From positions 1,736,001 through 1,800,000 of the forward strand of contig CANLQO010000001.1 in NCBI GenBank assembly GCA_947493335.1: a stretch of 64,000 bases of DNA, read 5' to 3'. Below, one piece after another: positions 9,472-19,049 of the stretch. Below the pieces are notes generated by a model. That model saw only the letters and a list, made by a program, of their open reading frames with translations. It was not told where the DNA came from and did not search any database. A program made the position numbers and the translations under genes. Origin of the DNA: an uncultured Paracoccaceae bacterium. GTDB lineage: Bacteria > Pseudomonadota > Alphaproteobacteria > Rhodobacterales > Rhodobacteraceae. Numbering within the stretch: position 1 is the first letter of the stretch; each line of letters starts with the position of its first letter.

Positions 9472-10893
9472 TTACCCTTTCAATCGCTCCGGCAATGCAT
9501 TTGCCCATGCGCTGATTGTACCCGCGCCGAGGCAAACCACCATATCCCCCGCCACGGCCTGCTCGCGCACCAGCCGTTCCAGATCATCCTCGGAGGCGAC
9601 CGCCCGCGCATGACGGTGTCCGTGGCGGATCAACCCGGCCACCAGATCATCGCGCTCCGCCCCGGGGATCACATCCTCACCGGCAGAAAATACATCCGCA
9701 ATGCCCACCACATCGGCATCGTTGAAACAGGCGCAGAATTCATCGAAATGATGGCTCAACCGGCTGTAGCGATGCGGCTGATGCACCGCGATCACCCGGC
9801 CCTCGGTCGCCTGCCGCGCCGCTTTCAGCACAGCGGCAATCTCAACCGGGTGGTGGCCGTAATCATCAATGATCGTCACGCCATCCACTTCGCCCACACG
9901 GGTAAAGCGCCGGTTCACACCACCAAAGCCCTTCAGCGCCGCCTTGATCTCTGTCACCTTCATGCCCAGATGCCGCGCCACGGCCACCGCCGACAAAGCG
10001 TTGGACACGTTGTGGTCCCCCGGCATCGGCAACTCACAGCCTTCGATCACCAGCCCCTCGGCCTGCAAGGCAACGTCAAAATGCGCCACCCCGGCCTTGT
10101 AAGTCAGGTTCACCGCACGCACATCCGCCTGCGCATTAAACCCATAGGTCACCACCCGGCGATCGGTGATCTTGCCCACCAGCGATTGCACGTCTGGATC
10201 ATCGGTGCAGCACACCGCCAGCCCGTAGAATGGAATGCCCGAGACGAATTCGTAAAACCCCTGATGCAGAGCCTCTTCGGTGCCCCAATGCTCCATATGC
10301 TCGGGGTCGATGTTCGTCACAATCGCAATGGTCGCAGGCAGCCGGTTAAAGGTGCCGTCGCTCTCATCGGCCTCGACCACCATCCACTCGCCCTGCCCCA
10401 TGCGCGCGTTGGAGCCATAGGCGTGGATGATCCCGCCGTTAATCACTGTGGGGTCGATCCCGCCCTCATCCAGCAAGGCCGCCACCATCGTCGTGGTGGT
10501 TGTCTTGCCATGCGTGCCCGCCACGGCCACGTTGGACTTCAGGCGCATCAACTCCGCCAGCATCTCGGCCCGGCGCACAATCGGCAAACCGGCGGCGCGC
10601 GCGGCATCCAGCTCCGGGTTGCCCGGCTTGATCGCGGATGAGATCACGACAACCTCGGCCTCTTGCAGGTTTTCGGCCTTTTGCCCCTCGAACACTTTCG
10701 CGCCCAGCCGTTCCAGCCGCTCGGTGATCTTCGACCCCTTCAGGTCCGACCCCTGCACCGTGTAGCCGTGGTTCAGCAGCACCTCGGCAATGCCTGACAT
10801 GCCAATCCCGCCAATCCCGACAAAGTGGATCGCACCTACATCAAGGGGGAGTTTCGTCGCTGCTGCATTCATAACCTGACTTCCATCCATCAT
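9472..10893 (-). CDS. murC: UDP-N-acetylmuramate--L-alanine ligase MurC
   Basis: This cytoplasmic Mur ligase adds L-alanine to UDP-MurNAc using ATP. The protein has 473 residues. It has the N-terminal Rossmann motif [16 protein letters not shown], the ATP-binding loop [17 protein letters not shown] near residue 110, and [13 protein letters not shown]. The Mur-ligase C-terminal region includes [20 protein letters not shown]. Its start overlaps the murG stop by four bases (ATGA). A second in-frame ATG 21 bases downstream, giving MNAAATKLP, could also be used. Confidence 0.97.
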   Translation of the reverse strand: MMDGSQVMNAAATKLPLDVGAIHFVGIGGIGMSGIAEVLLNHGYTVQGSDLKGSKITERLERLGAKVFEGQKAENLQEAEVVVISSAIKPGNPELDAARAAGLPIVRRAEMLAELMRLKSNVAVAGTHGKTTTTTMVAALLDEGGIDPTVINGGIIHAYGSNARMGQGEWMVVEADESDGTFNRLPATIAIVTNIDPEHMEHWGTEEALHQGFYEFVSGIPFYGLAVCCTDDPDVQSLVGKITDRRVVTYGFNAQADVRAVNLTYKAGVAHFDVALQAEGLVIEGCELPMPGDHNVSNALSAVAVARHLGMKVTEIKAALKGFGGVNRRFTRVGEVDGVTIIDDYGHHPVEIAAVLKAARQATEGRVIAVHQPHRYSRLSHHFDEFCACFNDADVVGIADVFSAGEDVIPGAERDDLVAGLIRHGHRHARAVASEDDLERLVREQAVAGDMVVCLGAGTISAWANALPERLKG

Positions 10894-11993
10894 GTTTGGG
10901 CGTCCTCTGACAGAGTTTCAACAAGCGCCACAAGCCGCTCCGTAGCGTCCGGCCTGCCGCACGACAAGGCCGCAACCGCCATTTTCAACGCGCCCTCGGG
11001 GTTGCCCAGCACGTTTTCGACCTGTTCCGACAGGGTCTCGGGCGTGAACTGGCTTTCGGGCATCAGGATCGCGGCACCGGCATCCACCATCTGCCGGGCA
11101 TTGGCACTTTGCTCATCCCGGATCGCCTGTGCCAACGGCACAAAGATCGCGGGCCTACCGATCACGCTGACATCCGCCACGGTGCTCGCCCCCGAACGCC
11201 CGATGAACAACTGTGCCTCGGCCAACCGCTCCGGGACGTCCTTGAAAAAGGTCTGCACCTCCGCCGGAATGCCCATGTCGGCGTAATAGGCCTGCACCCG
11301 CTCCAGATCCTCCTCGCGGGCCTGATGCGCCACGCGCAGATGATGGCGCATGTTTTCGGGCAAAGCCGCCAGCGCCTGTGGCACCACATCCGACAGCACC
11401 CGCGCGCCCTGCGACCCCCCCATCACCATCACCGACATCGGGTAATCGCCCGGCGGAATATAGGCCGCACCCTGCCGCTCCAGAATCGTCGCGCGCACCG
11501 GGTTGCCGGTGTGCACGCCGTCCACCCCTTCGGGCAATTCGGTGGGCCAGGTGCCGCAGGCAATCTGATCAACGCGACGCGCAAAAAGCTGGTTCACCCG
11601 CCCAAGGACGCCATTCTGCTCATGGATCATCCGTGGCACCCGCAAAACCCAGGCCGCCGCCATCGCAGGGATCGCCGGATAACCGCCAAAACCCACCACC
11701 ACATCGGGCCTGTCGCGCAGCATCCGCCACTTGGCCATGCCAATGCCGCCCAAAATCCGAAACGGCACCGCAAGCTTGGCCAACGCCTCACCGCGCGCAA
11801 AGGTGGCAGAGCCCACCACGTTTACTTCAACCGCATCGGGAAAACCGCCCGTATACCGCGCCCCGCGCGCATCCGTGCTCAGTTTGACCCGCCAGCCCTT
11901 CGCAAGCATCGCCTCGGCCAGTGCCTGCGCCGGGAACATATGCCCACCCGTGCCGCCTGCCGCGATGACCAGCAACCTACCCACAACGCCCAT
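10890..11993 (-). CDS. murG: UDP-GlcNAc:lipid I N-acetylglucosaminyltransferase MurG
   Basis: MurG is the peripheral membrane glycosyltransferase that converts lipid I to lipid II on the cytoplasmic face. The protein has 367 residues. The N-terminal glycine loop is [21 protein letters not shown], and [16 protein letters not shown] is the conserved middle motif. The UDP-GlcNAc-binding C-terminal domain has [16 protein letters not shown] and [13 protein letters not shown]. The start at 11993 was chosen over an extension of 19 residues that would run into GC-rich intergenic repeat sequence. The gene lies 120 bases after ftsW and overlaps murC. Confidence 0.97.
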   Translation of the reverse strand: MGVVGRLLVIAAGGTGGHMFPAQALAEAMLAKGWRVKLSTDARGARYTGGFPDAVEVNVVGSATFARGEALAKLAVPFRILGGIGMAKWRMLRDRPDVVVGFGGYPAIPAMAAAWVLRVPRMIHEQNGVLGRVNQLFARRVDQIACGTWPTELPEGVDGVHTGNPVRATILERQGAAYIPPGDYPMSVMVMGGSQGARVLSDVVPQALAALPENMRHHLRVAHQAREEDLERVQAYYADMGIPAEVQTFFKDVPERLAEAQLFIGRSGASTVADVSVIGRPAIFVPLAQAIRDEQSANARQMVDAGAAILMPESQFTPETLSEQVENVLGNPEGALKMAVAALSCGRPDATERLVALVETLSEDAQT

Positions 11994-12034
11994 CCTTCTT
12001 CTGGTCAGAAATACTTCGGGGGGGCGCTCCGCGC

Positions 12035-12048
12035 GGGGGCTGGCCCCC
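12035..12048. repeat. GGGGGCTGGCCCCC palindrome in murG-ftsW gap
   Basis: This short palindrome GGGGGC-TG-GCCCCC is preceded by AAATACTTCGGGGGGG. The same core occurs at 63,633-63,650 after hisE, again preceded by AAATAT and a G-run. It looks like a dispersed intergenic element, possibly a weak terminator hairpin. Here it sits inside the minus-strand dcw unit. Confidence 0.45.
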
Positions 12049-12113
12049 AAACACCGGGACGGCGGGCGGGGCGATGCGCGCTTTTGCGCGCGAGCGGTGT
12101 CCCTCCGGCCCGT

Positions 12114-13277
12114 TCATCGTCCGGGCCTCAGCAAATCTTCCATTTCGCCCTGTGGCCTTGACCGGGTAAAGGCCAACAGCATGCCCACGGCGATCCCGCC
12201 CGCAATCAGGCTTGACCCGCCATAAGACACAAATGGCAAGGTCATCCCCTTGGCAGGCAAGAGCCGTACAGCGACACCCATGTTGATCATCGCCTGTACG
12301 CCAAAGGCACACGCCAGCCCGGTGCCCGCCAAGCGAATGAACGGATCGCGTTCCTTCATCAGCCGCATCAGCGAGCGGACGACGATCACCGTGTAAAGCG
12401 CGATGATCACCAGCACGCAGATCAGCCCATATTCCTCGGCCGCGACTGCAATGATGAAATCCGTATGCGCATCCGGCAGGCTCCACTTCACCTGCCCCTC
12501 GCCCACGCCAACACCAAAAAACCCGCCCTCGCGGATCGCGTTGGTGGCATAGCCAAGCTGCGTTGTGGGGTCGAGGTCGGGGCTCAGGAACCCGTCAATC
12601 CGGCGCGCGAAATGCTCTGAATTGGCATAGGCAAAACTGCCCGCCGCGACCACCAGCCCCGCAAGGACCAACAGCAGGATCATCGGTGCGCCACCGACAA
12701 AATACATCACACCCCAGGCAAACAGGATCAAACAGGCCTGCCCGAAATCCGGCTGCAGGGCCAGCAGCGTCACAATGATGATCGTCAGCACCAGCGAATA
12801 GGTCTTGCCCGGCGGCCCACCCACCTGCATGGCCGCCGCCATCAACCAGGCCGCCGTCACCACAAATCCGGGCTTGAGGAATTCTGACGGCTGAAAACTG
12901 GCAAAGCCCAGCGAATACCACCGCGTCGCCCCCTTGCCGAAATCCGTGCCAAAGACCGGCAGGAAGGCCAGCGCCACAAAGGCTGCCAGAAAACCCAGCA
13001 CCGCAAGACGGCGCACCACCTGCGGGCTCATCATCGAAAAGGCGAACATCACGATCATCGCCATGCCGCCAAAAAACGCCTGCCGGGTCACATAATAAAA
13101 CGGCTCAAGCCCGTTCTTGCTCGCCAGCGGGGGCGAGGACGCCAACCCCAACAGCAACCCAATGCCGAACAGCAAAAGGATGCAGGACATTGTCCATTTA
13201 TCAATTGTGCGCCACCAACGCGGCAAAACCGGGTCCTCGTGGACCACAGGTGCCGTGCCATAGACCATTTCCGTCAT
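12114..13277 (-). CDS. ftsW: Peptidoglycan glycosyltransferase FtsW (SEDS family)
   Basis: FtsW is the polytopic SEDS protein that polymerises lipid II for septal wall together with FtsI. It has 387 residues with about ten membrane helices. The SEDS signatures are present: GATRWYSLGFASFQPSEFLK near residue 120, LQPDFGQACLI, and AHTDFIIAVAAEEYGL. The C-terminal region has LPAKGMTLPFVSYGGSSLI. The order ftsW-murG-murC is the standard one. Upstream, 85 bases separate it from the methyltransferase gene, with a small CCCGC-TTTT-GCGGG hairpin in between (13,306-13,319). Confidence 0.97.
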   Translation of the reverse strand: MTEMVYGTAPVVHEDPVLPRWWRTIDKWTMSCILLLFGIGLLLGLASSPPLASKNGLEPFYYVTRQAFFGGMAMIVMFAFSMMSPQVVRRLAVLGFLAAFVALAFLPVFGTDFGKGATRWYSLGFASFQPSEFLKPGFVVTAAWLMAAAMQVGGPPGKTYSLVLTIIIVTLLALQPDFGQACLILFAWGVMYFVGGAPMILLLVLAGLVVAAGSFAYANSEHFARRIDGFLSPDLDPTTQLGYATNAIREGGFFGVGVGEGQVKWSLPDAHTDFIIAVAAEEYGLICVLVIIALYTVIVVRSLMRLMKERDPFIRLAGTGLACAFGVQAMINMGVAVRLLPAKGMTLPFVSYGGSSLIAGGIAVGMLLAFTRSRPQGEMEDLLRPGR

Positions 13278-13362
13278 GGGACTACCGCCAATACTGCCTC
13301 AACCGCCCGCTTTTGCGGGTCTATCGGGTCAGTCTAACGCGTTTGGGTCGCTGATTCCACTT

Positions 13363-14160
13363 CTAATTGCCGCCATCCGCGCCGGGTTTTGTCACCAAAA
13401 AACTGAACCGCCCGGTGGCAAAGAAATGCGCCCCGCGCGCATCCAGCGCCACCTGTTCCTGCGCCCATGCCTCAAGCTCGGCATCCGGGATCGTCCCCTG
13501 CCCACTGACATAGGCCTGAATGAAGGGCACGATGCCCGCGCTATAGCACCCGTCATAACGATCCACGTTCACAATCGGGAAATAGCCGACATCTTCCAGA
13601 TGCAGGCCGCAGGACCGCAAGCGCTGGCCCAGCGTGCGTGGCAACCGGCTGCGCGCACAATGCGGCGCAAAGGCCGCCATCACCCTGTCCATCCGGTCCG
13701 GGTCTTCGCTGTGCCAACAGACCGCATCCCAGTCCGTCGCCAGGATCAGCACCCGCCCGCCGGGCCGGAGCACCCGATGGACCTCGGCACAAAACGCTTC
13801 AATATCAGAGACATACTCGGCAACCTGCGTGCTGACCACGACGTCAAAGCTGGCATCGTCAAACGGCAGATCAGCGGCATCCGCAACCTGATAGCTTAAC
13901 CATGCCGGCGCGGGCTTTGATGTGGCGCGCGCGATCATCTCGGGCGACAGATCCACGCCCACAACCCGCCCCTTGGGCCCCGTTGCATCCGCAAGGCTGG
14001 GGGCAAGGTATCCCGGCCCGCACCCCACATCCAGAACATGCTCGCCCGCCGCGACCGCTAGCCTTTTGATGGTGTCCTGCCGCTGTGCTGCGACATCGGA
14101 ACCAAGATAAACCTTGTCCAACCGTTCTGCCGCGGCTGCATCATAGGTCATGCTTGCCAT
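13363..14160 (-). CDS. Class I SAM-dependent methyltransferase
   Basis: A cytoplasmic methyltransferase of 265 residues. Motif I, HVLDVGCGPGYLAPSLA (about residues 38-54), binds S-adenosylmethionine. The acidic end of strand 2 is VVGVDLSPEMIARA, motif II is FDDASFDVVVSTQVAEYV, and motif III is VLRPGGRVLILATDWD. It resembles the UbiE/methyltransferase-11 type; the substrate cannot be read from sequence. The ATG at 14,160 is preceded by a strong GGGGGAG site, which settles the start. It lies in the accessory block between murD and ftsW and is not a known cell wall gene. Confidence 0.88.
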   Translation of the reverse strand: MASMTYDAAAAERLDKVYLGSDVAAQRQDTIKRLAVAAGEHVLDVGCGPGYLAPSLADATGPKGRVVGVDLSPEMIARATSKPAPAWLSYQVADAADLPFDDASFDVVVSTQVAEYVSDIEAFCAEVHRVLRPGGRVLILATDWDAVCWHSEDPDRMDRVMAAFAPHCARSRLPRTLGQRLRSCGLHLEDVGYFPIVNVDRYDGCYSAGIVPFIQAYVSGQGTIPDAELEAWAQEQVALDARGAHFFATGRFSFLVTKPGADGGN

Positions 14161-14312
14161 TGTCTCCCCCCTGAAATCACTACTCAAATACCGCGTCATC
14201 TTCCCCGGCGACCGGACCGGATTCAAGCCCGCTGGCACCCCAATGCCCCCAGCCCTCCCCACAAATGCCATCTTTCTTGGTTAAGCCGGGCGCGTGCATT
14301 GGGAGTAGTGAT

Positions 14313-14612
14313 ATGGATTATATGAATGAAATGCTGCGGCTCTATAAGCAGGGCCCGGGCGGGATGGAGGTTTATAATATTTCCGTATCCGGCCAGTTGA
14401 TCACCGTGGAAAGCGGCCCGATGGGACGTCCGGGGCACAAGGTGCTGCACCCGCTGGCCGACAAATCACGCGTTGACCGTCTGGTGCAGGGCCTGCTGGA
14501 AAAAGGCTATGCGCCGCTTGAAAAGACCTTTGGCCCCTGGGCCGTGGCAAAACGCGCCGATCAGATGCGGGCCCCCACGCGCCCCAAGCGCAAACTGGGC
14601 GGCGGGTTCTGA
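14313..14612 (+). CDS. Small WGR-like domain protein (first of pair)
   Basis: A 99-residue protein with a core of about 60 residues (LRLYKQGPGGMEVYNISV to LLEKGYAPLEK). The pattern of small strands, SGPMGRPGHK and a final LLEKGYAP helix recalls the WGR domain, where a WGRIG-type turn is followed by a lysine-rich helix ending KGY. This is pattern recognition and has not been tested by profile search. The tail is basic (PTRPKRKLGGGF). The start has GGGAG seven bases upstream. The next gene encodes a diverged paralogue. Confidence 0.7.
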   Translation: MDYMNEMLRLYKQGPGGMEVYNISVSGQLITVESGPMGRPGHKVLHPLADKSRVDRLVQGLLEKGYAPLEKTFGPWAVAKRADQMRAPTRPKRKLGGGF

Positions 14613-14688
14613 GGACCCATTGAACCTGCGCCGGAGGGATCTGAGGCCCTCCGGCGGGGCTGCCCGCAAACCCGTTGAAGGGTTCGAG

Positions 14689-15042
14689 ATGCCAGACGAT
14701 TGCGACACGACCCTGCACCTTTACAAAGACACCCCGCGCGGCGTCTGCCTTGTCAGCTTTTTTGATCAGGGCGACACGATCATTGTCGACGGCGGCGGCA
14801 CCGGCCAGACCCGCAGTCGCGCCAGCTTCACCCGGGATGAACGCCCAGCCGTCGAAACCGCGATTGAGACCCTTTTGTCAGAGGGTTATGCCCCCATCGC
14901 CGCAGATCAGGTCTCTGGGATCACCCGCCCGCAACCGGCAGCCCAACAGCAAGGGCGCAGCACACATTCATCGACCCTCTCCAGCACGGACGACACCTTG
15001 GCCGCCCTCGACATCCGTAACTGGATCGATTCACTTTTCTGA
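14689..15042 (+). CDS. Small WGR-like domain protein (second of pair)
   Basis: This 117-residue protein aligns with the preceding gene product. LHLYKDTPRGVCLVSF matches LRLYKQGPGGMEVYNI, and IETLLSEGYAPIAADQ matches VQGLLEKGYAPLEKTF. The second half (about 75-117) is a serine/threonine/glutamine-rich linker ending in the short hydrophobic tail DIRNWIDSLF. The start at ATG 14,689 is inferred from where similarity to the paralogue begins; a longer open frame upstream overlaps the first gene. The 3' end overlaps the convergent flavoprotein gene by 12 bases. Function unknown. Confidence 0.66.
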   Translation: MPDDCDTTLHLYKDTPRGVCLVSFFDQGDTIIVDGGGTGQTRSRASFTRDERPAVETAIETLLSEGYAPIAADQVSGITRPQPAAQQQGRSTHSSTLSSTDDTLAALDIRNWIDSLF

Positions 15043-16197
15043 CGCGATTGCCTGCCCGCAGGCCCAGCCCGACGACCACGCCCATTGAAAATTGTAGCCA
15101 CCCAACCAGCCGGTCACATCCAATGCCTCGCCAATGACGTAAAGCCCCGGCACAGCTTTTGCCGCCATCGTTTTGGAGTTCAGATCGCCCGTATCAATCC
15201 CGCCCAGCGTGACCTCTGCCGTGCGATAGCCCTCTGACCCGGCGGGCGTCAGCACCCAGTGATGCAACCAGCCCGCCAGTTCGGCCAGCATCGCATCCGC
15301 CAGTTCCGCAATCGGCCCCTCTGGCATGCGATCCGCCAGATATTGCACCAGCCGGTTCGGCAGATGCGCGGCCAGCACGGTTGAAACGGCCTTGCGCCCG
15401 TCGGTTTTCTTCGCCTCCGTCAGCGCCGCAAACAGATCGCGTCCCGGGGCCAGATTGATCGCAATGTCTTGGCCTTCTTGCCAATAGCTCGACGCTTGCA
15501 GGATCGCTGGACCCGACAAACCGCGATGGGTGAACAATGTTGCCTCTTCAAAGGTGGTACCACCCGCCGTGACCTTGCTTGGCAATGCCGTGCCCGAGAT
15601 CGGCGCGAATGTGTCGCCAAAGGTCAGTGGCACCAGACCGGGGCGTGGCGTGATGATGTTCAGCCCAAATTGCTGCGCGATCTGATAGGCCAGCCCCGTC
15701 GCCCCCATCTTCGGGATCGACTTGCCGCCGGTCGCCAGCACCAGATTGCGCGCCGTCACCTGCGTTTCCTTGCCATCCTGCGTCAGCGTCACCTGAAACT
15801 GCCCGTCGTGACGGATGTCGCCAACCTCGGTCCGCAACCACAGCTCTGCGGGGTGCATCTCTTCCTGCAGCATCGCGATGATGTCCTTGGCCGAGGTATC
15901 GCAAAAAAGCTGCCCCAGCGTCTTTTCGTGATGGGGAATGCCGTAACGCTTCACCAAATCAATGAAATCCCACTGCGTATATCGGCTCAGCGCCGATTTC
16001 GCGAAATGCGGGTTCTGGCTGATAAAATTCTCCGGCCCTGCATAAAGATTGGTGAAATTGCACCGCCCCCCGCCCGAGATGCGGATTTTCTCACCCGGAG
16101 CCTTCGCGTGGTCGATGACCAGCGTGGATGGCCCTGCATGGGCCGCCGCCATCAGCCCTGCGGCCCCGGCACCAAGGATCAGCGTGTTTACCTGCAT
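15031..16197 (-). CDS. HI0933/YhiN-type FAD-dependent oxidoreductase
   Basis: A flavoprotein of 388 residues. The N-terminal dinucleotide-binding motif is TLILGAGAAGLMAAAHAG, and the family-specific KAPGEKIRISGGGRCNFTN follows near residue 35. LVLATGGKSIPKMGATG lies in the middle, and a C-terminal FAD-contact region reads GLYVIGEALDVTGWLGGYNFQWAWSSG. These are hallmarks of the HI0933/BaiN/YhiN family, whose physiological substrate is mostly unknown. The start at 16,197 places the Rossmann strand immediately after the N-terminus, as in relatives. It is part of the accessory insert between murD and ftsW. Confidence 0.9.
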   Translation of the reverse strand: MQVNTLILGAGAAGLMAAAHAGPSTLVIDHAKAPGEKIRISGGGRCNFTNLYAGPENFISQNPHFAKSALSRYTQWDFIDLVKRYGIPHHEKTLGQLFCDTSAKDIIAMLQEEMHPAELWLRTEVGDIRHDGQFQVTLTQDGKETQVTARNLVLATGGKSIPKMGATGLAYQIAQQFGLNIITPRPGLVPLTFGDTFAPISGTALPSKVTAGGTTFEEATLFTHRGLSGPAILQASSYWQEGQDIAINLAPGRDLFAALTEAKKTDGRKAVSTVLAAHLPNRLVQYLADRMPEGPIAELADAMLAELAGWLHHWVLTPAGSEGYRTAEVTLGGIDTGDLNSKTMAAKAVPGLYVIGEALDVTGWLGGYNFQWAWSSGWACGQAIASEK

Positions 16198-16299
16198 GGC
16201 CGACCTGTTGCGTGTTTCACGGGCAAGATGCAAGCTCCCAGCGATCGGGTCGGCCCCCGTTGTCATCCTCCGGTCTGCCGGCGGCCAAATGCGCCCCGA

Positions 16300-16665
16300 T
16301 CATGTCGCCAGATTTTGACCGAACCGGATCTTGTAGCCATTCAGATCAACCGCGTTGAACTCGCGCATGCCCCAAGGGCGATCAGACGGGGCATCGGCGA
16401 TGTCGACGCCCTTGCGCTCGGCTCGCTCAAACAGCGCGTCCACGTCCACCACATCAAAGTATAACCAGTTCTCGCTCAATTGCGGTGGGCCCTGCCAAAA
16501 GTGCACACAGGCCGCACCAAATTGCACCGCGCCGTGGGTCGGCGGTCCCCCCCAAAGAAACCGCAAATCAAACCCCAGCTTGTCGACGTACCACGCGCAA
16601 GCCTTTGGCACATCCGGCACCGCAAATGTCGGATAGACCGCGATGCAATCGCTGGGCTCTGTCAT
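16300..16665 (-). CDS. Glyoxalase/bleomycin-resistance (VOC) family protein
   Basis: This 121-residue single-domain vicinal-oxygen-chelate protein has the usual pattern. The first beta-alpha unit is VYPTFAVPDVPKACAWYVDKLGFDLRF, AVQFGAACVHFW comes next, and a second unit runs YFDVVDVDALFERAERKGVD to WGMREFNAVDLNGYKIRFGQ. Such proteins act as glyoxalases, dioxygenases or binding proteins; the substrate is not readable here. The ATG at 16,665 was chosen because GGGAGGG lies six bases upstream of it, whereas the ATG six bases earlier would abut the site directly. It sits just downstream of murD on the same strand. Confidence 0.82.
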   Translation of the reverse strand: MTEPSDCIAVYPTFAVPDVPKACAWYVDKLGFDLRFLWGGPPTHGAVQFGAACVHFWQGPPQLSENWLYFDVVDVDALFERAERKGVDIADAPSDRPWGMREFNAVDLNGYKIRFGQNLAT

Positions 16666-16712
16666 CGGCATCCCTCCCGATCTTGCGCGATTCTCGGCGG
16701 CAGCGTGGTGGC

Positions 16713-18110
16713 CTAGTCCAAAACCGCCTGCACAAGCGCGCTAAAGTCCTCGCCTCGTGCGGCAAAGCTGTCGTATTGGTCAAAGCTTGCGCAGGCGGGG
16801 GCCAGCAGCACCACCTCACCCGCTTCGGCCTCTGCGCTGGCCTCAGCGATCGCCGTTGCCATGTCACCGCAAATCGCGGCCTCCACCCCCGGCAACTGCC
16901 GGGCAAAGTCTTCCGGTTCGCGTCCGATCACATAGGCCTTTACCACGCTGCCCAGATGCGGCGTCAGGCCATCCAGCCCGCCTTCTTTCTGCAGCCCGCC
17001 GCAGATCCAGCGGATGCGCGGATAGGCTTGCAGCGCCTTGGCGGCGGCATCCACGTTGGTGGCCTTGCTGTCATTGACAAAGGTCACGCCCGCCTTCTCG
17101 CCAATAACCTGCGACCGGTGCGGCAGGCCGGGATAGCTGCGCATCGCCGCCTCGATCCCTTTTGGCCCCAGCCCCAGCACACGCGCAGCGGCATAGGCGG
17201 CACAGGCGTTCTGGTGGTTATGGCTGCCCGGCAGCCCCTTGATATTGCGCAGATCAATGGACCCCACCTGCCGGTCCTTGCGGTATTCGCTTAAAAATCC
17301 CTTCTTGGCGAAGACGGTCCAGCCGCGCGTGATCTTGTCGGAGACCGAGACGCGGATGACCCGATCATCCAGCGGCCCTTCGGCCATCTGGTTGGCCAGA
17401 TAGCGCCCTTCGGGTTCATCCACGCCAATCACCGCGCGGTCCGGCCCGCCTTCGGCAAAGAGGCGGCGCTTGGCCGCGACATAGCCGCCCAATCCTGCGT
17501 GCCGGTCCAGATGGTCGGGGCTGATGTTGGTCCAGACCGCCACGTCAGGCGTCAGGCTGCGCGCCAGTTCGGTCTGATAGGACGACAGTTCCAGCACCAC
17601 GACCTCTCCGTCGTGGGCCGGTTCGATGTCCAGCGACCCGCGCCCGATATTGCCCGCCAACTGGCTCGGGCGGCCGTTTTCCACCAGAATATGATGCAAG
17701 AGCGCACTGGTGGTCGATTTCCCGTTTGACCCGGTGATCGCCACGACCCGTGGCTGTACGTCGAAATTGTCCCAGTCCTCCGTCGCGAAAGAGCGGAAAA
17801 AGAACCCGATGTCGTTGTCCACCGGCACGCCTGCCTCCCAAGCAGCGGCGATGATCGGGTTCGGCGCGGGATAAAGATGCGGGATGCCGGGGCTGACCAG
17901 CAGCGCGTCAACGCCGTCAAAGGCGCCTGCGCGGCTCAGATCGCGCAAGGCATAGCCCGCCTCTTCCGCCGCATCCCGTGCACTTTGCCCATCGTCCCAA
18001 GCGACAACCTCTGCGCCGCCCGCCTCCAGCGCCTTGGCGGCGGCCAGCCCGGTCCGGCCCAACCCCAACACGGCGACGGTGCGCCCTTCATACCCCAACA
18101 CCGGAATCAT
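16713..18110 (-). CDS. murD: UDP-N-acetylmuramoyl-L-alanine--D-glutamate ligase MurD
   Basis: This cytoplasmic Mur ligase adds D-glutamate to UDP-MurNAc-L-Ala. The protein has 465 residues. It begins with the UDP-binding domain ([20 protein letters not shown]). The ATP loop [20 protein letters not shown] is near residue 130, followed by [12 protein letters not shown] and the SPDHLDRH motif. The C-terminal ligase domain has [18 protein letters not shown] and [14 protein letters not shown]. The start [12 protein letters not shown] is normal for the alphaproteobacterial form. Two small genes and a divergent STAS-type gene separate it from mraY. Confidence 0.97.
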   Translation of the reverse strand: MIPVLGYEGRTVAVLGLGRTGLAAAKALEAGGAEVVAWDDGQSARDAAEEAGYALRDLSRAGAFDGVDALLVSPGIPHLYPAPNPIIAAAWEAGVPVDNDIGFFFRSFATEDWDNFDVQPRVVAITGSNGKSTTSALLHHILVENGRPSQLAGNIGRGSLDIEPAHDGEVVVLELSSYQTELARSLTPDVAVWTNISPDHLDRHAGLGGYVAAKRRLFAEGGPDRAVIGVDEPEGRYLANQMAEGPLDDRVIRVSVSDKITRGWTVFAKKGFLSEYRKDRQVGSIDLRNIKGLPGSHNHQNACAAYAAARVLGLGPKGIEAAMRSYPGLPHRSQVIGEKAGVTFVNDSKATNVDAAAKALQAYPRIRWICGGLQKEGGLDGLTPHLGSVVKAYVIGREPEDFARQLPGVEAAICGDMATAIAEASAEAEAGEVVLLAPACASFDQYDSFAARGEDFSALVQAVLD

Positions 18111-18246
18111 CTGCCCTGCCCCTTACCTTGTCGCGCAACCTTGCCGCGCAGGTCAGACCGGCGCAAGCGCCACACTTGATACACATCAAGGCATCGCGCC
18201 GCCACTGGGGGCACACTGGCCGGGACATCAGCAACAGGAGGTGCGC

Positions 18247-18642
18247 ATGCTCAAGATTACCAAAGTCTCCCCGCAAAGGATCGACGTGGCCCTGTCCGGC
18301 AGCGTCGATTCAATTGAGATGCAGACCGGCCTCGACCAGTTGATCGCCGAAGCCGCAGGCATGAAAAACGGCCGCATGCTCTATCGCATCACCAACCTTG
18401 AATTGCCCACGCTTGGCGCCATCGCCGTTGAACTGGGGCACCTGCCGTCGCTCTTTGGGCTGCTCGGCAAGCTTGACCGCTGTGCGGTGCTTTGCGACAG
18501 CGCATGGCTGCGGCAGATGGCAGAATTTGAAGGTGCGATCCTGCCCGGCCTCGACATCAAGGGCTTTGCCCTCGACGATGAAACTGCGGCAGAGGATTGG
18601 CTCAACGCGGCCCCCGCCGACTTTGACGACGTGCCGGTCTAA
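18247..18642 (+). CDS. SpoIIAA-like (STAS/SEC14) domain protein
   Basis: A 131-residue single-domain protein starting MLKITKVSPQRIDVALSGSV. An alternating strand-helix layout follows (GRMLYRITNLELPTLGAIAVEL, LLGKLDRCAVLCDSAWLRQMAEF, LPGLDIKGFALDDETAAEDWL). This is characteristic of the SpoIIAA-like STAS/SEC14 family, often linked to lipid or membrane-associated regulation but not characterised here. A strong AGGAGG lies five bases before the ATG. It is divergent from murD and converges with the ACT protein gene, overlapping it by four bases. Confidence 0.82.
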   Translation: MLKITKVSPQRIDVALSGSVDSIEMQTGLDQLIAEAAGMKNGRMLYRITNLELPTLGAIAVELGHLPSLFGLLGKLDRCAVLCDSAWLRQMAEFEGAILPGLDIKGFALDDETAAEDWLNAAPADFDDVPV

Positions 18643-19049
18643 CTGACCGCTGCCAACCGCTGTAACAAGTCCACCGCCTCATCCTGCCGTGCTGCGGGCA
18701 CAAAGGCGTGGTCGTGGTGGTAGGCCGCGACCATGTTGCAGGCAATGCCCTGCTGCGCCAGCGCACCGGCCACCGCCGCCGTCAGCCCGACACCCTCAAG
18801 CGAGGAATAGACCCCCAGCGTGATCTGCGCCATCGGCTGATCCCCCGCCAATCCCGCATCTCGCGCCACCGCATCGGGCAGGATCAGCGTCAGATCCTCC
18901 GCCTCGCGAAAGGTGCAAAGCGCTTGCCGTGCCAGCGCATCCACCCGTGGGTCGTCATAGGAAACCCTGCAAAAATGGACGACACCGGGCAAAGGTTCGG
19001 GCGTCATGCCTTTCAACATCCCCGCCAGATCGGCGACCGTGCCGCTCAC
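18639..19049 (-). CDS. ACT-domain protein (COG3602 type)
   Basis: A 136-residue protein with two ACT-like halves. The second has the clear pattern ITLGVYSSLEGVGLTAAVAGAL with CNMVAAYHHDHAFVP, seen in the small ACT proteins of the COG3602/DUF2241 type. These are thought to bind amino acids or other small ligands, but the ligand is unknown here. The start overlaps the stop of the isomerase gene by four bases, so mraY, the isomerase and this gene form a coupled run on the minus strand before murD. Confidence 0.82.
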   Translation of the reverse strand: MSGTVADLAGMLKGMTPEPLPGVVHFCRVSYDDPRVDALARQALCTFREAEDLTLILPDAVARDAGLAGDQPMAQITLGVYSSLEGVGLTAAVAGALAQQGIACNMVAAYHHDHAFVPAARQDEAVDLLQRLAAVS

